From NCBI GenBank assembly GCA_963930655.1, contig OZ005607.1:23444874-23508873 (forward strand): DNA of 64,000 nt, written 5' to 3'. This document shows, one piece after another, positions 27,711-39,190 of the stretch. The stretch comes from Myrica gale. Taxonomy: Eukaryota > Streptophyta > Magnoliopsida > Fagales > Myricaceae. Under the pieces are notes generated by a model that saw nothing but the letters and a program-made list of their open reading frames with translations, ran no database searches and was not told where the DNA came from. Positions within the stretch are counted from its first letter, which is position 1. Each line of letters starts with the position of its first letter. The translations under genes were made by a program, and so were the position numbers.

Positions 27711-27720
27711 TATATATAAA
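27711..27720 (+). promoter_or_regulatory. TATA box of the cyclin gene
   Basis: TATATATAAA, about 260 bp upstream of the ATG and just downstream of the three MSA elements. It predicts a leader of about 235 nt with no upstream ATG that I can see. Confidence 0.75.
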
Positions 27721-27979
27721 TAAATATTCCTCTCGAGTTCAAAATCCTGTAGAAACTTGAAAGAAAGAAACGAAAGCCAAAAAGTAGAATCTGAGAGAGA
27801 AACTTGAGAGAGCGCGACAGAGGGAAAGAGAGGAGAGATAGTAGGCGGTCGACGAGGTGGCGACCACAGACGTTGAAGAAGGAGAGACGCGCAACAGTCG
27901 TCTCCAAGTGTTTCTGTCGTCGCTGTTATCGAGCTTTGGAGGAGTATTTCGCTATAACTCTCAAGAACAAGAGCAAGAA

Positions 27980-30604
27980 ATGGCATCGAGAGCTATTGCT
28001 CCTCTGCAACAGCCCAGAGGTACCTCCATTTCCGTGAGGATTGAATCTGAAACTGGGTTTTTCTTTTCTTTTTTAATTCCTTTTTTGATCTGCTTGTGAG
28101 ACCTAATGGTTTTTTATTTCCTTAGAATGCCTTATTGAATCGGAATCTGGGATTTCTTTTGGCAAAATTTTAATTAAATCCATGGAATCTTTGTTCTTTG
28201 ATTGTTGAATGTTTTGGCGAACCATTAAAAGTCCGTTTCTTTGGTTTTTCCTGAGTTAGCCTTAACTAATCTGCCCATGTTGTGCAAAGATTTGGGGAAA
28301 GTAAATATTAGGAAACGAGAAAGAAATAGTAAAGATAAAGAAAAAAGATCATTAATCTGTATATGCAGGGATTGATATAAAATTTTGTTTTCGGGCCTCT
28401 GTTTCGTTCAACTTAGTGGTCCTGTCGTTGACAACTAATGAGAACCACTTTTGATTACTTTTGGTTTTTTTCACTTGATTTTGTAGTGGACGTTAGGAAT
28501 TTGTTTCTCTAACATCGACAACATATTTCATGATCTTCTCTCCCCCTGTACAAGATTATACATCGTAATTGCATTTAAATGTAGTTTCTCGATATGGTTT
28601 TTGTTGCTCTTTTTTTAAATTTTCTGTCCCAAATCCTGGTGTTCTTATTTCTGACGGTATTTTCAGGTGAAGGGAAGCAAAAGCATGTACCTGTGGAAGG
28701 AAGGACCAGACGCGTTCTTCAAGATATTGGTAATCTGGTTGCTGAGAGAGCTGGGGAAGGGAAGCTTCATGCACAGATTTCTCAGCCTATTGCAAGGTCT
28801 ACCTCTTTCTCTCGCTCTCTCCCTCTCCATCCGAACACCCCCACAAGCACACCCCCTTGGTCACCTGCTCACAAAATAAATTTTTGCCTGGCAGGACAAT
28901 GGGTAACGCACAAGCAGCAGCTGAGAAGAACAAGGTGGAGTCAGAAACTAATTTCGTTGAACCATTCTCTCAGTTCAATTGAATTTCAGTCTCACCAATT
29001 GAATTTCTTGAATTCTGCAGAAGCCAATAGCAGCAGCAACTGTAGATGCTGTAGCTGGTAATATGGTCGGTGTTGGGAAAGGCCGTGCAGCAACGAAGGC
29101 TATCGTTCCTCAAAAGAATGTTCTCATGAAGCCCAACACCGAGGAGGTGATTGTGATTAGCTCTGATGAAGAAGACGAGGGTAAATGTGCTGCCGGAAGA
29201 AAATCAAGATTAACCTCAAGGAAGAATGTCAGGACCTTCACTTCAACCCTCACTGCTCGAAGCAAGGTGAGTTTTTTTCATTATTATTAGCCCTACTCTG
29301 GCTCTGATTTATGAGTGTCGTTTTCTATTTCTTCCTACTGTACTGAACTCGATTAAAATCAGGCTGCTTGTGGACTCACCAATAAGCCGAAGGATCCAAT
29401 AGAAAACATCGATGCGGGTGATGTTGACAACGAATTGGCAGCAGTTGAGTACGTGGATGACATGTACAAGTTCTACAAGCATGCAGAGGTAGCATTTCAA
29501 ACGTCTGATGCCTCTTTCTTCTTCCCTTTCTTTTTAGCTGATATTAGGATTTTTGCTGAGGCAGGATTCGAGTCAAATCCACGACTACATAGTTACGCAG
29601 CCAGATCTAACTGCTAGGATGAGATCAATCCTTGTAGATTGGTTGATAGAAGTCCATCGCAAATTTGAACTCATGCCGGAGACCCTATATCTTGCAATAA
29701 ATGTAGTGGATCGTTTCCTTTCGTTAAGAACTGCATCTAGGAGGGAACTTCAGCTAGTTGGAATCGGATCAATGCTGATTGCAAGCAAGTATGAAGAGAT
29801 TTGGGCACCAGAGGTAGTAAACTTTCTTCAAATGCTTTGGTTTTTACTCAAAGTTCTCTTTTTGCCTAATCTTCTTGGGTTTTGGAAATGGCAGGTCAAT
29901 GACTTTGTCTGCATTTCAGACAATGCATACGTCAAAGAACAAATTTTGGTCATGGAGAAAACAATCTTGGAAAAGCTGGAATGGTTGTTGACAGTCCCCA
30001 CTCCCTATGTCTTCCTTGTTCGATATATCAAAGCATCTGTTCAATCGGATAAGGAGGTGGGCATAAATTTCGATTCTGATTCAAAGAAGTTTCTGATATT
30101 GCATCTAATTTGGATTAATCTGTTTGCTTTTTGCGATAATGTAGATGGAGAATATGGTGTTTTTCCTAGCTGAACTTGGTCTAACGCACTATCCTATTGT
30201 AACTTCATACCGCCCATCTGTAATTGCTGCTTCTGCTGTTTATGCTGCACGATGTACCCTTGTCAAGAGCCCTTTCTGGACTGAAACTCTAAAGCACCAT
30301 ACAGGCTACTCGGAAGATCAGCTAAAGTGAGCTCTCTCTCTCCCTCTCTCTGTGTGTAAGTCAGCAGAAGGGCAGAGCAGTGGAAGAAACTGCAGCCCAT
30401 TGGTTTTCCACCATTACTGATTTGTTGGTCTACTTTGCCATGTATAGGGAGTGCGGAGAGATGTTGGTTAGCTTACATGCTGCAGCTGCAGAAAGCAAGC
30501 TCCGTGCAGTTTATCGGAAATTCTCCTCTTCAGACAGGGGAGCTGTTGCTCTTCTGACTCCAGCCAAAAGCCTTTCAAGCAAATCCTTGAAGAACTCAAC
30601 ATAA
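27980..30604 (+). CDS. G2/mitotic-specific cyclin B1 type, 9 exons
   Basis: Exons: 27980-28019, 28667-28796, 28895-28934, 29021-29266, 29363-29488, 29565-29813, 29895-30056, 30145-30326, 30448-30604. They sum to 1332 nt, 443 aa, with an unbroken frame. The protein is the regulatory partner of mitotic CDKs. The destruction box RRVLQDIGN (about 28-36) has the RxxLxxIxN form and marks it for APC/C proteolysis. An acidic Ser-rich stretch (VIVISSDEEDEG) lies in the N-terminal third. The first cyclin fold starts near 170 and contains MRSILVDWLIEVHRKFEL (about 213-230). The second runs through MENMVFFLAELGLTHY to the end. The C-terminus is KSLSSKSLKNST. The first exon is only 40 nt (MASRAIAPLQQPR), as in CYCB1 genes. 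Three MSA elements and a TATA box upstream point to G2/M transcription. I see no defect. Confidence 0.95.
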
Positions 30605-31843
30605 GAAATTTTCAAGCACATCATGCCATCAGTTTTACTTGGCAATGTCTAGCGGAAGAGGAGATCATTCTGATGTTATGATCTTTTTAGCTTTTTTATT
30701 AGTATCTTTTGGGTTTTTCCCCTTCTTCATCAGTAGCTGCAGAAGCAAGTGTGGATGGAAGGCTTGCAGCTCAACTTTTATGGTTACTACTAAAAATTGT
30801 TTGTGGCATCATCATTTACTACTAATAGAATTGTTTGTGGCATCATCATTTTTCCTCTCTCTCTCTCTCACGCCCACCAAACAAACAACGATCTTCCCCC
30901 CCATCTTTTCTCTTTTGCAAGCAACACACAAGTAGAATCAGTAAACGGGCCCCCCCGGCCATGATGCTTGCCATTTCTCCTTTTCACTGCTACTCACCGC
31001 TCCAACGACGAGATAAAATCCGCATAAAAACGGTGTCTTGGAGTGTGTTGCAGGCAATCGATGTCGATGGCAATGGTAGAAAATCGGGATGATTTCGGAA
31101 ACAGATCGAGAACTTGCAGATAGATCGAGATGCGAAACAGATCCAATAGAGTAAATTAATTTTCACACCCATAATATCTCATCTGTCCTAGTATTTTATA
31201 TATTAACCTCGTTAATTATCTAACAATTGGCCAGGCAATGTAGTTGGCAGTTTTCTATTAGATCTGGATTTGAAGTAGCCAACACCACACAAAAAAAATG
31301 GACCACTTCTGTCCAACATCATATCCAATAACATCAGAAAACAAAGAGAAAACATAAAACATTTGAAAGTTTGAAACAAAATGGAAGGGCACCAGCTCCT
31401 CCAAACTAACCCCACAGGATATCTCACCCACCCAAATGAAACAATTTTGACGGCATTTTTCTGCAACCAATTATAATATAAAAACACTAGCCTGAAAGCT
31501 TGCTTTTTTTACCAATTCTCTAGGGGTTCAGAATCTCTTTGATTATAATTCTTAACACTATCAGACTTCCGAATTCAGATTTAAATTAAGCTAATACCAA
31601 CAAATTCCTAACCTGATACAAGCAAAGAATTAGAAGCCCATAAAGCTCGAAGCAAATCAGTCGGGCAAAACAGAAACTACCCTGAAGACGATCACAATTC
31701 CCAGCCTCCTTTTGAGCAGCAAGAAGGGCATCAATGAGGCTCATTGTAGGCAATCACAATATCTTGATGCCCGGTGCTTTTGAAGTTCCCTAACGGATCC
31801 CCGCCGGAAAGAAAGTAACTAACTTTGCAACGAAACGCTCTGT
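30605..31843. other. Intergenic DNA between the cyclin and F-box genes
   Basis: It holds the 3' UTRs of two convergent genes. A short direct repeat (TTTGTGGCATCATCATTT) occurs at about 30799 and 30834. No other gene is seen. Confidence 0.55.
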
Positions 31844-33106
31844 TCAGCACTCCACACACACACATGCGGCACGTCGAATCACCTCAGGCAGATCCGCCCC
31901 TCTCGTCCAGTCTCCGCCGGTAGAATCGTACACCAAGACGAGCCCTTCTCTCACACTCCTTCCACTCCTCCTCAACTGAACCAACACCACCTTCTCTTCC
32001 ACCCCTACGCAACAGAACCTAAGGGTACTGTCCAGTCTAATTTGCAACGGGAGTGGAGGGCTCTGTAATCTGCACCACTCCCCAAACCCACTACTGTTAC
32101 TGTTGCTATAGCCGCCTTTACAAATACCGATGCTTTTTCTTCGCGCGTCGAATTTCCAAAACGAAAGCTCCACGGCGTGACTGGCAAGAATGTACACGTG
32201 TCCCGCCGCAGCACAAGCCGCCACCACGCAGCCACCACCGGGAAGCGCTCGGCTTCTCAACCACGTACGCGACTCCACGTCGTACAAATCCATCGAACTG
32301 GCGTAAACGTGAGCCTCGGCGTTGGGAACCGCGCGAGCGGGCTCGTCCCCGGCCGCACCGATCTTGAGTCCCCCGATGACATAAAACACCCCCTCCATCG
32401 AGGCCCCGATGCAGCCGTACCGCCTCCTAGGGGCATGGGACACCACGCGCCACGTGTCGGTTTCGGGGTCGTACTCCTCCACCGCGGTCGTCTTCGAACC
32501 ACCGCCAGTGGCGTATATCTTGCCCGAAACCACAGCTGTCGCGAACTTCTGCCTCGGGAATATCATCGCCGACCTCGCAACGACCGTCCCCGACCACGTG
32601 TCGTAGCGCACCGTCGCATTGCTACCGATGATGTAGATTCTGGGTCCGACGGCGCACAGGCGCGCATGGGACAACAAGCCATGGAAATTCCCGAACGAAA
32701 CGGCGTCGAAAGGGAGGAAGAAAGCAAGCTTCCAGAGCCCCTCGTTCTGGAAGCAGATACTGGCGGCGTAGAGACCGTAGTCGGTGGCGGAGACTGCGAA
32801 GATAACGTTCCGTAGGCGGCTGAGTCGGCGGCGAAGATCAAAGAAGTAGGGAGAGTGGAGGAGGCGGGCCCACCTGCGGCAAACCAGAGACACAGACGAG
32901 AGAGAGGAAGACGGAACGCGTGAGAGGCATTCGAGAAGCAAGTCATCCGGGAGAGAGGAGACAGTGGTGGTGGCGCAGTGGGTGTTAACAATACTTTGAG
33001 GGTGAAAGAGTGTCTGGTTCTGGGATAAGGATTTGGTATCGTTGGGGTTGGGGAAGCAGGATTTCATCAGCCATGAGAAGTGACGGGAGTTGCAGCTCTC
33101 TGACAT
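31844..33106 (-). CDS. F-box/kelch-repeat protein, intronless, 420 aa
   Basis: A single-exon frame on the minus strand from ATG at 33106. The F-box spans about residues 50-90 (SSLPDDLLLECLSRVPSSSL then SSVSLVCRRWARLLHSPYF), the part that binds SKP1 in SCF ubiquitin ligases. Kelch motifs follow, for example GKIYATGGG...VEEYDPETDTW (about 195-220) and GVFYVIGG...MDLYDVESRTW, expected to form a beta-propeller for substrate binding. Length and layout match the Arabidopsis At5g26960 group of F-box/kelch proteins. The coding region is much more GC-rich than its surroundings, common for intronless plant genes. The N-terminal 45 residues are not a recognised domain. The substrate is unknown. Confidence 0.92.
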   Translation of the reverse strand: MSESCNSRHFSWLMKSCFPNPNDTKSLSQNQTLFHPQSIVNTHCATTTVSSLPDDLLLECLSRVPSSSLSSVSLVCRRWARLLHSPYFFDLRRRLSRLRNVIFAVSATDYGLYAASICFQNEGLWKLAFFLPFDAVSFGNFHGLLSHARLCAVGPRIYIIGSNATVRYDTWSGTVVARSAMIFPRQKFATAVVSGKIYATGGGSKTTAVEEYDPETDTWRVVSHAPRRRYGCIGASMEGVFYVIGGLKIGAAGDEPARAVPNAEAHVYASSMDLYDVESRTWLRSRALPGGGCVVAACAAAGHVYILASHAVELSFWKFDARRKSIGICKGGYSNSNSSGFGEWCRLQSPPLPLQIRLDSTLRFCCVGVEEKVVLVQLRRSGRSVREGLVLVYDSTGGDWTRGADLPEVIRRAACVCVEC

Positions 33107-33126
33107 GTGGGGTGTGTAACCTGGTT

Positions 33127-33320
33127 GGTGGTATTAATTAGAGAGAGAGAGAGAGAGAGAGAGAGGAGGAAGGGAGTGAGAGGGAGAGAGTGAGCTTTCA
33201 GGATTTAATGGAGATGGGAGACTGATTTTCAATTTGGGGAAATGGAATCTACAAGGAAATCTCGTCTTTAGTTTTGACCGCTTTTTACTCCTTGGGGCAG
33301 GTTTCGACTGCTGGTGGTAT

Positions 33321-33364
<44 letters not shown>

Positions 33365-33509
33365 GAAGGGAGTGAGAGGGAGAGAGTGAGCTTTCAGGAT
33401 TTAATGGAGATGGGAGACTGATTTTCAATTTGGGGAAATGGAATCTACAAGGAAATCTCGTCTTTAGTTTTGACCGCTTTTTACTCCTTGGGGCAGGTTT
33501 CGACTGCTG
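33127..33509. repeat. 186-bp tandem duplication in the F-box upstream region
   Basis: Two near-identical direct copies, 33127-33312 and 33313-33509. Each starts with GGTGGTATTAAT, then a GA microsatellite, then GGAGGAAGGGAGTGAGAGGG, and ends at GGTTTCGACTGCT. The copies differ mainly in the length of the GA run (33137-33163 against 33325-33360). The duplication begins 21 bp upstream of the ATG at 33106, so it lies in the leader or core promoter. GA/CT-rich leaders are common in plants. Confidence 0.92.
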
Positions 33510-34331
33510 TGTCTGCGGCCCAGACGGTCAATGAAGAACGGAAGCCTACTCTTGGACGCCTGGAGAGAATTATGCTCCTAATAAGTAAAAGGTCAAAAAA
33601 AAGTAAAGGGTTTTTTCTCTCCTCTAAAATTCATCTAAGTTTAGACAATCTCCTCTAAGTTTATATTTTATACCTCATATTATAATTTTGTAATTAAGAT
33701 AGTATTAAGGTTAAATATACTTTTCATCAATCAATTATTAGAGCTAAGACCTTTTCATTTTAAATTATTAATTTTATCATATTTTATTTACATATTGCTG
33801 ATGTATTATTTGTTAGATATTATACCCATAAAGTTACATTTTTTTTATTTGAACCATGTACCGTAATTGGACGGATTCCGTCAAAATATTTATACATTGC
33901 CCCTTTATCTTTAGGTGTATTTACACATTATCTCCTTATTTTTGTAGTATTTACATATTGCACCTCACGTTTTGACGGAATCCGTTTAAATTGACGAGCA
34001 ATTTAGGTACGGAGTCTAAATTGAAAAAATGTGTAACTTAATAAGTCCAATGTCTCTAAAATAATACATCGAGATCTAAAGTATAAATGACTCCAAAAAT
34101 AATAGGACAAAATGTATTTAACACTATTTTACAAATCTACTATCAACATTGTAGACTTTAAAGACTCAGCGATCAATTTGGACATAAATTAATAATTTTT
34201 ATTTTAAAACAAGATTTCATCACTAATATTTACATATTAAAAATATGAATTTTGTTCTAAATTACAAGTAGATAATACAAAGTGTACAATACAGTTTAGG
34301 GTGAAATGTGACTAAATTTTAAGGGTGGGTT
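33510..34331. other. AT-rich intergenic DNA
   Basis: No gene. Bases 33830-34030 carry a short inverted pair, GACGGATTCCGTC and GACGGAATCCG, typical of a decayed foldback element. Confidence 0.5.
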
Positions 34332-34530
34332 TTTTTAACTCAAACACAAAATATAAACATATTAATAATTTAAGATGTAATATATAGAGTTTGACAGTTT
34401 AGAAGCCATAATTTTGAGAGAAACAATGCAGGAGTAGGCAAATATTCCGGTCAAAACAAAAATGCTTTGTTGGCATTTTTTGGATTCGAGGCTATAGAAT
34501 TGATGGAACTTCGGGTTCGATTATTTTTAA
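34332..34530 (+). repeat. Direct repeat, copy 1 (copy 2 at 35648-35855)
   Basis: TTTTTAACTCAAACACAAAA, AATTTAAGATGTAAT, GAGAGAAACAATGCAGGAGT and GGTTCGATTATTTTTA occur in the same order in both copies. Two mobile elements lie between the copies. Old segmental duplication; non-coding. Confidence 0.85.
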
Positions 34531-34538
34531 AAATAATA

Positions 34539-35231
34539 GGCTTAATTGCACCTCACGCCCCTCGGGTATGCGGAAAGAGCAAATATGCCCTTGAGGTAAA
34601 CAAAGTCATTTTCATACCCATGAGGTATACTTTCAGGAGCAAATATGTCCCTCCGTTATGTGCCGTTTGAAACCCTAACGGTAAATGCTGACGTGTCAAA
34701 ATTTGACACGTCAGCACCAATCACAACTCGACACCCGGCATTTTCGAAATTTAAAAAAAAACGAAAAAACACGAACAAAGCTGGGGGAGAACCCCTGAGC
34801 GGCGAAGGGAGCTAGCCGAGAGGGGTGGCCGCCTGCCACCCCCGCGGCTCGCGCCGTGCGGGGGTGGCCAGCAGGGGCCACCCCGGCGAAGGGGGAGCCC
34901 AGATCTGGGCTCCCCGCGTCGCGCGAGGCGGCCCGCGCGCCACCCTTCGCCACCCCCACGTCTCCCCTGCTCAGGGGTGGCGCGCGGCCGCCTCGCGCGA
35001 CGCGGGGAGCCCAGATCTGGGCTCCAGCTCCCTTCGCCGCTCGGGGGTCTCCCCCAGTTCTGTTCCGTTTTTTTTTTTAATTTCGAAAATGTCAGGTGTC
35101 GAGTTGTGATTGGTGCTGACGTGTCAAATTTTGACACGTCAGCATTTACCGTTAGGGTTTCAAACAGTACATAACGGAGGGGCATATTTGCTCTTTACGC
35201 ATACCCTAGGGGCATGAGGTGCATTTAAGCC
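34539..35231. mobile_element. GC-rich foldback element, Mutator-like
   Basis: Ends are GGCTTAATTGCACCTCACG and, inverted, GGCTTAAATGCACCTCATG. The arms are about 250-300 bp and close to complementary throughout. The centre is very GC-rich (about 34795-35060), itself inverted around CCCAGATCTGGGCTCC. Each arm also contains a 31-bp palindrome around TGACACGTCA (34686-34716 and 35114-35144). The flanks AAAATAATA (34530-34538) and AAAAAAATA (35232-35240) are a 9-bp duplication with one mismatch. Long open frames here are products of GC richness, not genes. Confidence 0.85.
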
Positions 35232-35241
35232 AAAAAAATAT

Positions 35242-35643
35242 TATGTTTTGGAGTAAATATATTTTTTACCCTCAAACTAACATGACCTTTACACTTTACA
35301 CACTAAATTACTATTTTTGTTATATTTTACCCTTTAATTATGAATTTTAGGCATTAGCATTTTTTGTCAAATTTTTAGACATTTTGCACCTTTCAACTAC
35401 TAATGTTAGTCACTTTACACCCTCTGATTGATAATAATACCCAAAAAATTTAGTGAAATGACAACAATACATTTAATATATGCAAAGTTTTGCCAATGCC
35501 ATTATCTTCATTTTAATCTAAAAATTTGACAGAGAGTACTTAGTGTTTAAGATTGGTAGTTAAATGTACCAAAAATGATAGTTTAATGTGCAAAGTGTAA
35601 AAGTCAAGTTTAAAGGTGAAAAATATATTTACTCCAAAACATA
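35242..35643. mobile_element. Inverted-repeat MITE directly next to the foldback
   Basis: The ends TATGTTTTGGAGTAAATAT and its reverse complement are nearly perfect. The arms share ACTTTACAC and TTTACACTTT-type motifs. It lies 10 bp from the previous element. Confidence 0.8.
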
Positions 35644-35647
35644 GTAT

Positions 35648-35855
35648 GTTTTTAACTCAAACACAAAAAATAAATCTATTAATAATTTAAGATGTAATGT
35701 ATGGAGTTTGACCGTTTAGAAGCAATAATTATGAGAGAAACAATGCAGGAGTGGGCAAATATTTCGACCAAAATCAAAATGCTTTGTTGACATTTTTCAG
35801 AATCAAGACTATAATTATTAATTGATGGTACTTCGGGTTCGATTATTTTTATAAA
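35648..35855 (+). repeat. Direct repeat, copy 2
   Basis: See 34332-34530. The spacing between the copies is explained by the two elements that sit between them. Confidence 0.85.
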
Positions 35856-36899
35856 AAAAAATGTTTTTTTATAAAGATAGAGAACTTGAGGGTATCCTGA
35901 ACACATGTCATAAGACAAATTATGGAGAATGGAGAATGGAGAATGAAGAATGGAGGATGGATTTTTTTTTCCCATATCCATAACCTTAAAATGTTTTTAT
36001 TTTTTACATTTTTTATTATTAATTTATAATGTATAACAAAAAATTTAACCAACTCAAAATACATGAACTAACTATTTTGACCCCAAAAAAAAAGGCAAAA
36101 AAACCCCACTTAGAGAAACCGAAATTTGTTGACAATGTAATTTTTCCAGCAAATAAAAATCCGGCGGTCATGGTCATTGGTCACAGCGACTGCGAGACGC
36201 AGCGCATGACTATCGGATTCCTCGGGAGACCAAGCATGATTATAAAATTAGATTATGAATATAACAAACACCATAACAGCAATAACTAGGAATATTAAAA
36301 TAATCATATTCCACCTTTATCCATGTGACTTTTTCCCATGAAAGCAATAAAAAGATCCAATATCACCCTTTTTCATATTTTTCCTGATTGATATGATTTT
36401 TTTTAGCCCATCAGAGTTCACGGGTCTTCTCTTGTGATGATTCTTGCTTCAGAAGGGGATACAAATAATGATAGTTTCTAAGAAACAAACCCAGGTTCTG
36501 TCGGTGATGATATTATATATATATAATATATAATAAGGTGAAAACCTTGAGTAGTTTCATTATTTAAAAAAAACAAATTATTTTGTGTTCGAAACTAGTA
36601 ATCTTAATATTCAAAACAAATTTTTTAAAAAAATTAGTCATCTCAACTAATACATTGAGTATATAAAAATGATGTTTGTTTCCCTATAAGTCTGACACTG
36701 AAATTTCTAACAAAACAAACACATTTAAAATTTTTAACTCTTACACAAACACATTTTTTTTTTAAAAATTGAGATACAACTTCTCCTTTTCCAAGACGTC
36801 CTAAACATCTATAATATGAAGAGATTGATAGTAATGTCCTCCATATGTATGAGAGGTTGTTGGTGTATTTTGAATATCTATTTATTATATAAAAGAAAA
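35856..36899. other. AT-rich intergenic DNA
   Basis: No gene. A short GAGAATGGAGAAT minisatellite (three to four units) is at about 35924-35960. Confidence 0.5.
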
Positions 36900-37690
36900 A
36901 TATTAAAACTAGTGGAAAATGAATTTTGGTTTAATCCAATATCTCATTGTTATCAAACATAAAAGCCCACTAAGTAATTATGTGCGTTTTAATAGTAACA
37001 AGTCATGAAAAAAAAAGGATAGTAGCCTAAAAATAAGAATTGCATGTTTTTCCAAATTACACAACAGCTTACTTTTCATGAAATATTCATGCGCCCCTTC
37101 CGGCAGATCAGTACAGGTAGCTAAAATATTCTCTCCTATAAAATTTTAGTAAAAAAAAATTACACAACAAACCGAACAAATTTACCAATAGACTCACCAT
37201 ATCATTGCGGGAGTGCATACTAATTAAGGACACATTTGGCAAATGAAAAATTTGAAATTTTTTTATGTTGATTTGAAAATTTACATAGACTGACTTTTGA
37301 GATGAATACATTATGTCATCTCTAATTTTATGGGTCTTGACACTTTACACCCATATATATATTATTTTTGTCCCACCAACTATTTATTTTAGACATTTTG
37401 CACTTTTCATAAAATTTTACTTCAATTTGGACAAAAATTTATTTCTTGGCTTCCAAAATTATGATTTTAGTTTCATAAAATTGTCAATTATCATTTCGTA
37501 AGTCAAAAAATAATTTTTAAAAATTTTAAAATATGATGCAAAACGTTTGAAATCAATAATTGATGGACTTATCGTGAATCTTATTTTTTTTTACATGCAC
37601 CACCAATAACTAATATTCCTACAAGGAAGGAGGACACCATTGAATAAGTAAAATTTCATTGGGTAATTTATGGAAGGAAAAAAAAAACCG
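36900..37690 (+). repeat. Non-coding duplicated segment, unit A
   Basis: It shares ordered blocks with unit B (38600-39190): CCAATATCTCA, AACATAAAAGCC, TTTTAATAGTAACAAGTCAT, TTTTCATGAAATATTCATG, GCCCCTTCCGGCAGAT, AAATTTACCAATAGACTCAC and, near the end, TTACATGCACCACC. Diverged relatives are at 42420, 45960 and 50760. No hairpin or coding frame explains the conserved blocks. Confidence 0.8.
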
Positions 37691-38599
37691 TCCGCTACGA
37701 AGACTTTTACTTTTCCAGTAACTTTTGCTAAAGTTTTTTTTTTTGTTAGTATTCTTCTTATTCTTTTTTTTTTCTTTTTCCTTGCTATGATTGGATTACT
37801 CTCAGATAATGATGGAAAAGATTTATAATAAAATTTTGATTTGAAATTGGACAGAAAACTAATTAAAGCTTAGAAGAAGAAAAAAAACTAATTAAAAAAA
37901 GAAACAATAATAACTGAAATAAACGGGAACTGACAGAAACAATAATAACTAATTAAAGCTCAAGTACATATCTTTTTAAGTCATTTCCACACTTTTTTTA
38001 TTTGTAACTTAGTGTGTTCGGTTAGGAGTGTTGTGTGGATTTTTTGTGTTTTGAGAATTTTTAGATAATGTTAACTTTTTTGTGTGGTGAGAATACAAAA
38101 AATTCTGAGAATTCTTTGTTAAACGAATAACCCCTAAGAGAATCTTGTATATAGATAAATCGACAAAATCACAGCTTTTGTTCTCAACATACTCGAGCCT
38201 GCCTTGGGCCTCATCCACACGGCCCAAATTCGCCCTAACTATTAACGCCATTTTAATACTTATAAGTTAATTGGGTATTTGGTGCTCTTCAATTATTAAA
38301 AATAAAAAATATAAAAAAATGGTTAAATACACTTTTCACTCCTCAATTACGAGATGTCATTTATACTTTGCACTTTAAATTATCAATTTTAAGACATTTA
38401 TACCCCTAAATTATGGATTATTGTCACATTAAACTATATATATACATGTGTGTGTTTTTCTTTAAATTGAATTGAGAATCGAACAAAAAAAGAATCATAT
38501 GCTTTGTATGATTAACAAAAACAAAGCAACAAGCCTAAAATCTAATATTAACAAACCCTAACTACAATATCCTAACAAATTCGTCAACACTCAATGTTA
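37691..38599. other. AT-rich intergenic DNA
   Basis: No gene is supported; scattered foldback-like arms occur, for example 38320-38430. Confidence 0.5.
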
Positions 38600-39190
38600 G
38601 GAGCTATAGATAAATGGATTTTGGTGTACTCCAATATCTCACTGTTATCAAACATATAAAAGCCGGCCAAATCAGTAAGAATCATGGACATATTTCATAT
38701 TTGTCTTACAATTATATACGTTTTAATAGTTACAAGTCATGAAAGAAGACAGTCGCATAATAGTAAGAATTGCATGATTAAAGGCAAAATTGTTGCTTTT
38801 GTCCACATTACACACACATCTTACTTTTCATGAAATATTCATGTGCCCCTTCCGGCAGATTAACGGAGAAAAAAATATCACATTCATAGTAAAATCTTTT
38901 TTTAGTAAAAAAATTGCAGAAAAAGTCGAACAAATTTACCAATAGACTCACTATATAGTATATATATATCATAATTGCCGGCGTGGATGCTAATTAACAA
39001 GTGAAACCTTACACATCTTGGGTTTCATTTGGGGAAAAAACCCCTTGATATACCTAACAAGATGTAATTTATGAACCTTATTTTTTTTTACATGCACCAC
39101 CTAAAACAAATGTTCCCACGAAAGAAGGACACCCATTGTATTCAATAAAATTAATTTCATCGGGGAATTCTATTTAAGGGAAAATTAACT
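38600..39190 (+). repeat. Non-coding duplicated segment, unit B
   Basis: Paralogue of unit A about 1.7 kb away, with the same block order. The conserved GTGCCCCTTCCGGCAGATTA is at about 38850. Confidence 0.8.

Noticed and set aside
34711..35185. Long overlapping frames on both strands in the GC-rich region
   Set aside because: They result from the high GC content of a palindromic foldback element; frames are open on both strands symmetrically.
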